Shown: in pieces, positions 10,981 to 20,500 of the stretch
How positions within the stretch are numbered: position 1 is the first letter of the stretch
How the letters are laid out: every line of letters starts with the position of its first letter
Assembly: GCA_047967505.1 (NCBI GenBank)
Contig: CM106538.1
Source: Dipteris shenzhenensis
Lineage: Eukaryota; Polypodiophyta; Polypodiopsida; Gleicheniales
Reading direction: 5' to 3' (one strand)
DNA length: 64,000 nt
The notes under the pieces: model-generated
Databases searched by the model: none
The model's input: the letters and a program-made list of their open reading frames with translations, nothing else
Told to the model about the DNA's origin: nothing
Made by a program: the position numbers and the translations under genes

Positions 10981-11310
10981 GTGAATCCAAAATTTTGAAT
11001 TAGGACATTCCATTGGGAGAATGGCACTAGTGCCATTCTCCATTTCCCAATGGGAGAATGGCACTAGTACCAATTTTGAATTAGGACATTCCATTGTGAA
11101 TCCAAAATTTTGAATTAGGACATTCCATTGGGAGAATGGCACTAGTGCCATTCTCCATTTTCCAATGGGAGAATGGTACTTGTACAAATTTTGAATTAGG
11201 ACATTCCATTGTGAATCCAAAATTTGGAATTAGGACATTCCATTGGGATAATGGCACTAGTGCCATTCTCCATTTTCCAATGGGAGAATGGCACTAGTGC
11301 CAGTCTCCAT
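10981..11310. repeat. 115-bp palindrome-bearing repeats at the array end
   Basis: GAATCCAAAATTT or its variant starts at 10983, 11098 and 11213, a 115-bp period. Each unit contains TGGCACTAGTGCCA, or a variant, flanked by GGAGAA and TTCTCC. The copy at 11016-11041 is a perfect 26-bp palindrome. Unlike the main array these units share no other modules with it, apart from the GAGAATGGCA half-site. The block ends abruptly against truncated gypsy integrase at about 11310. Confidence 0.85.
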
Positions 11311-11732
11311 TTTCCTATTACACAGCCAGAAAATCACTGGCCACAATGTTGTAGCATGCATGTGTTCCTTTTGCTGTGCTGGATGGATGGGACCCACATA
11401 GTCAATCCCCCATTTTTCAAATGGTTTTTGTGCAACAACTATTGTTAGGCGATTGAAGTCTTTGTGTTGTGGTTTAGTAGTCCATTGGCATATATCACAG
11501 GCTTTTACATATTCATAGGCATCTGCCCACAATGTTGGCCACCAGTAGCCTGCGAGGAGAACCTTTCTTGCTGTGGCTTCCCTTGGAAGTGTCCTCCTGC
11601 AATGCCTTCATGGACTTCACTCAGGATTGGCATGATCTCATGAGGCATTACACATCTTCTTAATATCTGGTCCTTGCCCATCTTGTACAGTTGTCCTATA
11701 ATGAGTTGATAGGGTGCAGCCTTTAGAATCAA
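11311..11732 (-). pseudogene. Gypsy integrase, N-terminal zinc domain and start of core (truncated)
   Basis: Two overlapping frames (11732-11505 and 11532-11311) encode pieces of the H2C2 zinc-binding domain. The first part reads LSEVHEGIAGGHFQG; the second has the CDICQ pair of cysteines. The start of the catalytic core follows: FEKWGIDYVGPIHP with the first catalytic Asp. The sequence leaves integrase homology soon after, at about 11320, so the second Asp and the Glu of the DDE triad are absent. A frameshift lies near 11520. This cannot catalyse integration. Confidence 0.8.
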
Positions 11733-11752
11733 TTTTCAGGCATCTACTGCTT

Positions 11753-12385
11753 TCATTTTAGGGGTTGTCTTCCTGCCATTAAGTAACCAATGATATCTCC
11801 ACACCACTCTGGAATAGCATCTATTTGAAATAGTGTGGCATCTGGTAAGTCCTCTTCCACTTCAGTGGCTTCTTCTCTCGACTTGACACAAGACATGTGA
11901 TCGGCAATGTAGTGTTGGGCACCTTTGTGGACCACTATTTTGAAGTTGAATTCTTGAAGCAAGAGGAGCCATCTGGTTATTCTTTCTATTGTACATAGAC
12001 GGCGGTTCACAAGATAAAGCAATGCTTGATGGTTGGTGTAGAAGACAAAATCATTTGCCAGTAGTAGATAGTGCCAAATTTTCTTTACACTATACACCAT
12101 TGCTATCGCTTCTCTTTCTATGGTGGTATAGTTGATCTCTGCATCATTGAGTTGTCGATTGGCGAAGTAGAATGGGTAGTCTTTCTTATGTTCACCAGGT
12201 TGACAAAGCACACTCCCAATTGCATACTTGGATCCATCAGTATGAACATGAAAATCAATATCCCAATTGGGAGATATAAGGATGGGTGTTGTGATTAGGC
12301 ACCACTTTAAAAGCTCAAAGGCTTGGTCGCACTCTTCAATCCATAAGAATTCCACTAATAATTTGTAAAGTGGTCTAGCTATCAT
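11753..12385 (-). pseudogene. Gypsy RNase H and end of RT
   Basis: The frame encodes the RT connection (EECDQAFELLKWCL; TTPILISPNW) and an RNase H domain. The latter has FHVHTDGSKYAIGSVLCQ with the first catalytic Asp, YTTIEREAIAMVYSVKKIWHYLL with the catalytic Glu, and FYTNHQALLYLVNRR where the usual TDH is TNH. A stretch of about 210 codons is open. The loss of the Asp in the TDH motif suggests decay even where the frame is intact. Confidence 0.85.
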
Positions 12386-13606
12386 GCCATACCGAATATA
12401 AATCTTCTATAATAGCCAGCATGTCCCATAAAGACCTGTACACCTTTGGAGTTTGTAGGAGGAGGTAATTCCATGATGATTTTGATTTTGTCCATGTCAG
12501 TTTTGCAATCCCATGTTGAGAGACGATGTGTCCCAAAACAACTCCGTGGGTGACCATGAACTGGCATTTTGTTGGATTTAGGGAGATGCCGTACTCCCTA
12601 CATTTGATTAGTACTGCTTCAAGACATTTGAAGTGGTCTTTTTTGTTTGAATGGATGCAAAAATCATCCAAGAACACCTGTAAAAACTTATTCAGAAATG
12701 ACTTGAAATCTATGAACATGACTCATTGGAATGTGGCCGGGGCATTACAAAGGCCGAATGGCATGACTCTATATGCAAAAATACCCCATTCTGTAGCAAA
12801 TGCTATTTTTGATTGGTCTTTAGGAGCAATTTGCACTTGGTTATGGCCACTAAAGCCATCCAAGAAGATATATATTTCGGAGCCTGCCACCTTTTCCAAC
12901 ACTGTTTCTGTTAACGGTAGGCGATAGTGATCCCTAATTGTGGCGGCATTCACATTCTTTAAGTTTACGCATATTCTAAGCTTCTTGTTGCATTTAGGCA
13001 CAATGACGATGGGTGAAACCCAATCAGTGTGCTCTATCTCATAGATGAATCTGGCATCTAGGAGTTTTTCCAGCTCGTCATAAACCATGGTGCCATATTT
13101 AGGATTTGTGTGCGATAAGGTCCACATACCTTAGGGTGAGCACCTTCCCTTATAGGTATCATGTGTACTACCACGTCTGGTAAAATTCCTTTCATCTCTT
13201 TGCATGACCATGCTAAGTAGTCACGGGCTTCCATTAGGAGTGCTTTGAGTTTGGTTTCATCTTCTTGTCGAAGTTGTTTCCCAATGAAAACCAGTTTTTC
13301 TTCCTCCCCTTCAAGGGCGAGGTTTATTGTGCGTGTTTTTGCTAGTCCCTCATAGATTGGAGTATCTCCAATGCTATCAATTTCTTGAACTTCAGATTCT
13401 CTTAATGGTCTTGGCATTGCTATTGGCGCATTGCCACTTGTGTAATTCTTGAAGTATTCTGGCACTTCTTGAAGATTGGCCTCTGATGGTGTTGAACTAG
13501 CCTGACATGTGCCATGTGTACCGGGTGGCATAGTTGCATTTACCAATTTTTTAGGCTCTTCTTGACTTTCTTTTTCTGAAGTCTCTTGATCGAGCTTCAT
13601 CCGCAC
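12375..13606 (-). pseudogene. Gypsy reverse transcriptase in three frames
   Basis: Frames 13606-13058, 13127-12723 and 12719-12375 together cover the RT. The first has the region before RT (LAWSCKEMKGILPDVVVHMI). The second has RFIYEIEHTDWVSPIVIVPK, RICVNLKNVNAATIRDHYRLP and MPFGLCNAPATFQ. The third has the catalytic FLDDFCIHS followed by HFKCLEAVL and GISLNPTKCQF. A stop separates the second and third frames just after ATFQ (12720-12722), and a frameshift lies near 13100. The catalytic residues are still present but the polypeptide is interrupted. Confidence 0.88.
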
Positions 13607-13801
13607 ATGTGGCTTATATTTTCAAAACTTCTTACGTTGGGCACTGTGGGATAACTTTTCCACTGGTAAGGTGTTTCCAAGTAAGGGTTCATTTGCTATG
13701 CATACTCCTTCTAGTCCCTCAGGGGACCATTCAAGAGGTGGTGGTTCTAATTTTGAGGGAGCTGGCTTTGCAAGATACAATTCAACGATCCTTGTTTGGA
13801 C

Positions 13802-14347
13802 TCATTCAAATTCATTGAAGTGTTCGGCCTTGGCTTTTTTGCGATTTCCTCCTTCAGCTTTCTTGCGGGATCTTCTGATGTTATTCAAATTTGGAGGTTC
13901 AACTTTTGGGAGCCCGAATACCATTGAGGCATGTAGAATGGCTAAGTCATTATCAAATATTTGATCTTCAATTTCAGCATTCTCACCCTCTATTTCAAGG
14001 TCCCAAGGAAAATCTGAGTCATCATTGGTATGGGTACCTTCTTTAGGTTCATTATTCCACTCGAGTTCAGCCATAAAGAATGGCATCTCTAGATCGATTG
14101 GTTCTTCATGTGTGAGTGGAGGATCTACCTATAGCACCTTAGCATCTATCTGTGAGTAGATGGGGTCTAATGAATGGCAGTTTTTGATGGTTGCCAATGT
14201 TTGTATCCAGTTATTGACATTTCTTTGTGAGTCACCCACTATGGCATGTTGTTGCAAGGGAGCTGATTTGCTTGATATTGTCATGGAAGATGTGTCATCC
14301 AATGCTCTAGGCACAATTGGTTTTATAGCTCCTATTCCCACATTCAC
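13802..14347 (-). pseudogene. Gypsy linker between protease and RT, low conservation
   Basis: Two short frames (14347-14129 and 14086-13802) lie between protease and RT homology. They encode acidic, Asn/Glu-rich sequence with no recognisable domain, which is typical for this part of Athila/Tat polyproteins. I place them in the element by position and strand only. Confidence 0.5.
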
Positions 14348-14376
14348 CCTGACTATTGTGTCATGATTCTGGATTG

Positions 14377-14854
14377 TCAGTCATCAATTCCCCAGTCATG
14401 GAGGACTGATGCTTCCCATAACCAAGGATGTCCTAGTAAGATTTCACAGGATTTTTTGGGGAGATCCAAGAGTGTGAATTGAAGGGAAAAGCAGACTCCT
14501 GCGATCTTTGTGGACATGCCATTTACTATTCCCAAGGGTCCTAGCCCGTGAATCATTGGCAAGGCGTATGTTAAAATTAGCCTTTTGCATTGGTGGGAGA
14601 CCCCATTCTTCGTAGAGCTCCTTTGATAGGACATTTGCACCTGCTCCACCATCCACTATGGCTTGGACTTCATTATATGCCTTGTGGATCAAAGGCACAG
14701 TAATGTTGTGTATGTCATCTCTCGCACCCATCTGCACAGGGATATCTTCGATATCATTCATAGGTAGAAGAGGATTTGCGAGTTCAATCCATCCTTTGAA
14801 ACTCTCCCAGAGATTGGGACAATTCCGTAGAAGGATTCTAATGGGAATTGACAC
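14377..14854 (-). pseudogene. Gypsy aspartic protease
   Basis: The frame holds VQAIVDGGAGANVLSKELYEEWGL, an aspartic protease active-site region in which the usual D-S/T-G is D-G-G. A second frame (14652-14377) continues with EILLGHPWLWEASVLHDWGI, the C-terminal block of these proteases. A frameshift joins the two at about 14570. The family cleaves the gag-pol precursor inside the virus-like particle. The D-G-G substitution may already be inactivating. Confidence 0.8.
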
Positions 14855-14923
14855 AGGGCAACTCAGGATGCTAGAGAGTGCGGCTCCTTCAAGTCGACAT
14901 GGTGGTACATTATGTTGTGGAGT

Positions 14924-15981
14924 CTATTGTTGGAACAGAGGCTCGACTATAGTATCAATACTTTGTGGGGCCAAGTCATGGATTGGGTCTTGAGCTTGTT
15001 TCTCAGCCTCAAATTGAGCTTGTTTCTCAGCATCAAATTGAGCTTGTTCCTTTAGTACCCATTGTTGAAGTGCCTGAAAACGAGCCTTCTCCACCTCTGC
15101 ATTTGGGTATGGAGCTTCTTTTATTTGAGGCTCGGGAGTTGATGTGGATGAGCTCGGTTGCTCATTGCTTGGCGGAGGTGGAGGCACTTGTGATTTCTTT
15201 TTAAGAAGTCACTTTGGTTGGATTGGAATGTTAGGGTCCTTGGTCGCCTCTTTCTATTGGCGTGTAATTATATTTACAAGTTGTGATATTACACTTGCCG
15301 GACCTAGACTTTGATGGTCCACCCTAATGATGCCAATTGGGATGTCAAGCTTAACCTCTGTTTGTTGTGGGACTTTATTTTTCATAGGACAATCCATACA
15401 GGCATGTCCTATGCCACAATCTCTGCAGAGTGGTTGGAATGTAGTGGGGCTACCACGATGAGGGCACTCTGCGATCCGGTGATTTTCTCCACAACCGTAG
15501 CACTTGATTGGTGCTCGATATGTGTTTGGACGTACTTAATTTGCATAAACTAGTATTAGACCCTCTGCACCTTCTACATAGTACACTAGGTACTCTATTT
15601 CATACTCAAATGATGAGTCTACTTCCTCGGCTTTTGTAATTGATGTATTGGAACTGCCTGAGGAGCTAGATTTGGTGCTCTTGGATATGATCGTGGATTC
15701 GGATTCTTGAGTAGTTGTGGGACTTGTGTCCGAACGGGAACAAGATTTAGCCTTGGAGCTGGGGGCACTTGTGCAAGTGATGGTTGCCTGTTCACTAGCA
15801 TGGGTGCCGCTTGGTATTGTTGAGGTCGACGAGGCAGGTTGTTGTGCATGTTGAAGATGCAACTGTTTTCATCATGGCCGCCGACGACGCAGATATGGCA
15901 CCACAACCTTGGCGGTGGATTTGCTTGTACAGTGATCCTGGCTCTTAGGACAGGGCACTCATTTGCTGTATGATTGGCCAT
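14924..15981 (-). pseudogene. Gypsy gag C-terminal part with zinc knuckles
   Basis: On the minus strand this region has a CX2CX4HX4C knuckle (CYGCGENHRIAEC, near 15505-15465), a degenerate second one (CRDCGIGHACMDC, near 15430-15390), and an earlier Cys/His cluster (CHICVVGGHDENSC, near 15900-15860). Between these and protease is a Gln/Glu-rich repeat, QFDAEKQAQFEAEKQAQ. Frames change several times. The family role is packaging of element RNA by nucleocapsid. Confidence 0.75.
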
Positions 15982-16059
15982 GCAAAGTGGACACCAGACA
16001 TTTTCTCACCATGGATATGTCTGAGTTGGCTGAGACAAGTGAAGTTTTTGTTCCATGGC

Positions 16060-16793
16060 CTACATCATGTCTTCTTTCAGCTTCATGGTCATGGCCTCTA
16101 GGTGATCTTCATTTGATGTTTCGGTAGTGGACTTTGATTTTCCCTTTTTCGAGTGCTTATCTCGCGCACTAGATCTGCCGTCATCACTTCTAGTGTCTGA
16201 GTTGGTCATGCCATCCTCGATGTCAATGGCTGCCGCATGAGCAGCACTGAACATTTCATAGTAGCTACTTATCTTTTTCATATCCTTTCGGATTTTCTTT
16301 CTTAGTCCTGCAATGAACCAGGCCGTGAGGTACTTTGCATCTAGGCATGGATCACATTTGGCGATTAATCTTTTCATCTTACCCAGGTACATGCGTACAT
16401 CTTCTCGACGGCCTTGTTCGATCGTGCTTAGTTGGAGAGCGGGATCATCTTGTAGCCTCTCCGTTTGAAAGCATCTTTTAAATTATGTTTGAAGCAGGTC
16501 CCATGTGGTGCGCTCTTCTACTAGAAGGTGTAGGTACCATTCGGATGCTTCATCAGTTAAGGCCATGGGAAACCAAGCCACCTTGATTTCATGGGATTGA
16601 TCTCCACCTGCTCGACATGTGGCATCAAAATGCTGGAGGAATCAGTTGGATCTCCCCTACCATTATATTTGGGAAGTTCCAATTTTCCCAAGGGGCGCTT
16701 GCTTTGAGTGTTATTATTTCTTCGATTAAAGAAATTGTCAGCCTCTACATCAAGGTCAATATCCCCATCATTGTTGCGACAGTGTCCAGCCAT
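16060..16793 (-). pseudogene. Gypsy gag capsid region
   Basis: The N-terminal frame starts MAGHCRNNDGDIDLDVEADN at 16793 and includes LGKLELPKYNGRGDP, a common gag start. Further on, the frame from 16392 encodes VRMYLGKMKRLIAKCDP and YLTAWFIAGLRKKIRKDM, the retrotransposon gag capsid fold. The stretch between them (16557-16400) is in other frames and has a stop. The start codon at 16793 sits about 3 kb from the primer site. Confidence 0.8.
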
Positions 16794-17365
16794 GTTGTGG
16801 CGTGGAGGACTTAAAGGGAGTGATTGAATCTCAGGGGGGGATTCAGGGTAGAGGATTGTCGGGGGCAGTGGTTGTATGCAGATTTGGCGAGCGTTAGAGT
16901 CGGAGGCATTGGACGGAACATAGCTGCATGCAGATTGGGCAAGATTTGCAAAGGGTGTCTCTGTCGCAAGTGCGGGTGTGGATGTAGTTTTGTTGGGAGG
17001 GTTAGAGTGGTGTTAGTTTGTGTAGGGACCGTCGTGTTAATAATTTTCCTAAGATTGTCCTACATGTGTAAGGAACTATGCCAGTGCAGACGGATCGTTA
17101 ATCGGAGGTCACGGCGTGACGATACAAGTGAATTTATGTGAAATGAGGCCCACACAGGGGCACGAATGCGCAAGTGCTAGGGATGCCAAAATGGTGTGCA
17201 ATGGGCTGGAAAAATGCCCCTAGCATGGTGATTCGGTGTGTGAAATTTCAATTCAAACGGGGTCCAATTTAGGTCCCAAACGGATGAGTTACGAGGGGTT
17301 AAAGTAGGGGTAAATTTGGCTTTTTTTTGGGGGGGGTTCTTAAGGGTGGTGTGAATGGACTTTAA

Positions 17366-17725
17366 ATCTAACTGAGGGATAGTAACTAACCTAGTTTAGT
17401 TGACCTAACTGGCCCAATTAGTCTAACTAACCTAACTATCTAGTTAGATGCCTAATAGTTAATCTAACCTAACCTAGTTATGGTTAGACTGCTGACTGCA
17501 ACTAACTAACCACAGCTAGTTGAGCTAACCTAGTACAACCAACTAACCTAATGGTCCAATTAGTGTAACTAACTAACAGTTAAACTAACCTAACTAAAGT
17601 TAAGACTAACTTGACATAGGTTAAATCTAACCTAGGTTAATACTAACCTATGTTATAGCTAACCTAACCTAGGTTAAAACTAGCCTAACCTAGGTTAAAC
17701 TAACCAAGGGTTAGGTTTAGGTTAG
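17366..17725. repeat. Degenerate CTAACC / AACCTAGGTTAA block
   Basis: Some 350 bp consist largely of interspersed CTAAC, CTAACC and CCTAGGTTAA words, ending in GGGTTAGGTTTAGGTTAG near 17708. The AACCTAGGTT words are self-complementary. It resembles telomere-like sequence but is too irregular to be a telomere array. Confidence 0.7.
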
Positions 17726-17749
17726 TTTTTTTTTTCCTCTAGAACTTTG

Positions 17750-18203
17750 TTTGTGGGGGGGGAATGTCGCAGCAGTGGAGGGGGGGGAGGGTTTCGTGAC
17801 GGCGGGGAGGGTGGAGGGTGGAGGGGAGGGGAGGGGAGGGTGGAGGGGAGGGGAGGGTAGAGGGCGCGGGGAGGGTGGGGGGGTTTTCGCGGCAGCGGGG
17901 AGGGTGCAGGGGAGGGGAGGGGAGGGCAGAGGGGAGGGGAGGGTGGAGGGTACGGGGAGGGTGGGGGGGAGGGGAGGGTAGATGGCATGGGGAGGGTGGA
18001 GGGGAAGGGCGTGGCGAGGGCGAGCGGGCAATGACAAGGGTGTCATAGCACAAGGAGGAGGTGGCAGGGGTGAGCGGGCACCGTCGCTGGCAGGGCGGGC
18101 ATTGAGCCTTAGTAGCAACAAGGGCTTAAGGCCCTTGCTTTGTAAATTAGGTTATAGGTGCATGGAGCGGCCGACGAGGGGGGGTAGAGAGAGAGGGGGG
18201 GAC

Positions 18204-18260
<57 letters not shown>

Positions 18261-18342
18261 GGAGAGAGAAGGGGGGGAGAGAGAGAGAGAGAGGGAAAGA
18301 GAGAGAAGGGAGGGGAAAGAAAGAGAGAGAGAAAGAGAGAGG

Positions 18343-18397
<55 letters not shown>

Positions 18398-18456
18398 GAG
18401 GGGGAATATAGAGAGAGCGAGAGAGAGAGAAAGAGAGAGAGAGAGGGGAAGAGAGG

Positions 18457-18498
<42 letters not shown>

Positions 18499-18527
18499 AA
18501 GAGAGAAAGAGAGATAAGGGAAAGAGG

Positions 18528-18573
<46 letters not shown>

Positions 18574-19060
18574 AGGGGGGGGGGAAGGGGGGTTGGTGAA
18601 GGGGGTGAGGGAGTGGTGGAGAGGGAAAGGGGGGGGAAAGGGGGGGTGGTGAAGGGGGTGAGGGAGTGGTGGAGAGGGAAAGGGTGGGGGTGGAGGGGGG
18701 AGGGGGGGTGGTGGAAATGGAGGAGGTGGGGGGGGGAAGGGTGGTGGTGAGGGGGGGAGGTGGAAATGGAGGAGGGGGGAGGAAGGGGGTGGTGGTGGAG
18801 GGAGAGTGGGGGGGGAAAAGGGTGGTGGTGAGGGGGGGAGGTGGAGATGGAGGATGGGGGAGGAAGGGGTTGGTGGTGGAGGGGAAGATGGAGATGGACG
18901 GGGGGTGGGGGAGAAATGGAGGGAGGGAGGGGGGAAAAGGCATGGTGGAGATGGAAGGGGTGGAGGGTGGAGGGGGAGATGGAGGGAGGGAGGGGGTGAA
19001 AGAGGAGATGGAGGAGGGGGAGACTTGACGGACGAAAAACTTTGACAAAAATCCAAAGAG
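17750..19060. repeat. Polypurine/polypyrimidine tract (GGGGA-rich, GAGA and GGTGG blocks)
   Basis: The plus strand is almost pure purine for long stretches. It has GGAGGGGAGGG blocks at about 17770-18010, a (GA)n microsatellite at about 18186-18572, and GGTGG/GGGGGA-rich sequence at 18570-19020. Pyrimidines are rare from about 18190 to 19020. Several long Pro/Ser/Leu-rich frames on the minus strand are translations of this tract and are not genes. Confidence 0.9.
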
Positions 19061-19751
19061 AGGAAGAGATGGTCACCTGAACGCTCTCCAAGTCTTTCTC
19101 GATGTAACGAGATTGTTGAGGACCAATGGACGGTGGGTGGATGGCCAGGTTATCACTGCTGTGAGATGGGCTCGAAGTAACTTACCATGTGAGGATGGGA
19201 GTAGGGTTGTGGTCGATGGAGAGGGAGGAGTGTCTTGAGTAGGGCTCGGAATGGGGAAGAGGATGGAGGCAAGATGTGAAAGAAAAAGTATGAGAGGGAT
19301 GGGTGCTCTTTTATAGAGAAGGAGGGGGAGCTGTGGATTTAGTCAAACACATGTGCACCTTTGAATTTGTCCAAGTTTGACTAGGGAGGTGATTTTAATT
19401 TTTCTTTTGGGGGATGGCATTTAGAACCTTTAATCATCGATTGCCCATAACTTTTGGTGGTTGTCTCATAATGTGATTCCGTAAAAAGGAGAAATGTTCA
19501 AAATTTCAAGCTCTACACTCTGACAACCATCACATGGTCTGATTTATTCTTTAAGGTGCTGTTTTTCTAGAAAATATGCATTTTCCTAAATTGGTAATGA
19601 AGAGTTTCAGCTAGGAATTATTTTTTTATTTTTTACTTGAGTTGGAAAAATTTTAGCTCACCTAGCTCTTGAGTGATATGTTCATGAAAGTTCGAAGCAG
19701 TTTGTTTTTTACACATACCTGTGTATGTTTACTTGTTACTTGAGATGCTAG

Positions 19752-19774
19752 TCTCCCCGGCGGCAACGGTGCCA
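19752..19774 (-). other. Gypsy primer binding site, tRNA-Asp type
   Basis: The minus strand reads TGGCACCGTTGCCGCCGGGG. This matches the complement of the 3' end of plant tRNA-Asp (expected TGGCGCCGTTGCCGGGGA) with one substitution and a three-base insertion. Two bases away is the end of an LTR (minus strand ...GGCAACA). Confidence 0.7.
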
Positions 19775-19777
19775 AAT

Positions 19778-20195
19778 GTTGCCTCTTTCCCATGGCTTTC
19801 ATAGGAAGAGCAGGGTATTCTTAGTATGCAAGGTTCCGTGGCTTTTTGTCACCTACAGATATATCAGGGTTGTCGTTTGTAGTATCGGTGTAGCTTAAGA
19901 CCTCGAGTCATGTTCCGATGAGAGATGTAGTCTTAAGTGTGGTAAGCAAACATAGTGCATGCATGTGTAAAAGGAACGTGTATCATCATGGTTGAGGTAA
20001 TGAATGCTTTCGTCTTCATTGGGGGTTGTAGGGTTTAGGAGGAGTTTTGAAGGTTAGAAGGAGGTTCCAGGGTTTAGAAGGAGGTTCCAAGGTTAGAAGG
20101 AGTTCCAAGGTTTAGAGAGGGTTTAGAAGGAGGTCCAAGGTCTAGAAGGAGGTTCCAACGTTTAGAGAGAGGTTCCCGAGTTTAGAAGGAGGTTT
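19778..20195 (-). repeat. Gypsy 5' LTR, inner end defined, outer end uncertain
   Basis: The inner border is well placed: plus-strand TGTTGCC at 19778 corresponds to minus-strand GGCAACA next to the primer site. The outer end cannot be fixed without a second LTR. The listed end is where purine-rich and Helitron-like sequence begins to dominate. A 20-30-bp minisatellite at 20040-20240 lies within or next to it. Confidence 0.45.
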
Positions 20196-20240
20196 CAGAG
20201 TTTAGAAGAGGTTCCATGGTTTAGAGTAGAGTACACGGTG
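20040..20240. repeat. Minisatellite GTTTAGAAGGAGGTTCCAAG
   Basis: About nine imperfect copies of a 20-30-bp unit (GTTTAGAAGGAGGTTCCAAG and variants) follow each other. The copies differ by small indels. The block has no coding signal. Confidence 0.8.
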
Positions 20241-20337
20241 GAGAACTCCTCTCCCTTGTAGATCATGGAGATTAAGGGTTGACGATCTAAGGGTTTAGGG
20301 GGAGCATAGGAGTGGGAGAGGAAGAAGGTGTAAGAGC

Positions 20338-20500
20338 ATGGGGGAAAGAAGAGAGAGGAGGGAGGAGGAGGAGGAGGAGGAGGAGGAGGGAGGAGAAGGA
20401 GGGAGGAGGAGGGAGGAGGAGGAGGAGGAGGGAGGAGGAGGGAGGAGGAGGAGGAGGAGGGAGGAGGAGGAGGAGGGAGGAGGAGAGGGAGAGGATGGGT
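20338..20500. repeat. (GGA)n microsatellite
   Basis: An interrupted run of GGA/GAGGAGG covers about 160 bp. It marks the 3' limit of recognisable Helitron coding sequence on the minus strand. It yields spurious Pro/Ser/Leu-rich frames. Confidence 0.9.

Larger units (their letters stand above)
16794..19751 (-). other. Gypsy leader between primer site and gag, rich in low-complexity repeats
   Basis: No coding similarity is visible in this 3 kb. It holds a TAACC-rich block (17366-17725), a long polypurine stretch (17750-19060) and plain sequence at 16820-17360 and 19060-19750. Long frames on either strand here come from simple repeats. Such long, repeat-laden leaders are known in Athila/Tat-type elements. 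Confidence 0.6.
11311..19774 (-). mobile_element. 3'-truncated Ty3/gypsy retrotransposon (Athila/Tat-like)
   Basis: On the minus strand the order is primer binding site, long leader, gag, zinc knuckles, protease, reverse transcriptase, RNase H and integrase, which is the gypsy order. The RT motif FLDDFCIHS and a tRNA-Asp-type primer site fit the plant Athila/Tat lineage better than chromoviruses; the lineage is inference. The reading frame is broken at many places. The 3' end, from the integrase core through the 3' LTR, is missing and replaced by the 115-bp repeats. No target duplication can be defined. Confidence 0.85.

Noticed and set aside
17717-19091. Long Pro/Ser/Leu-rich and Gly/Glu/Arg-rich frames up to 315 codons
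   Set aside because: They translate the polypurine tract in several frames on both strands and have no non-repetitive part.
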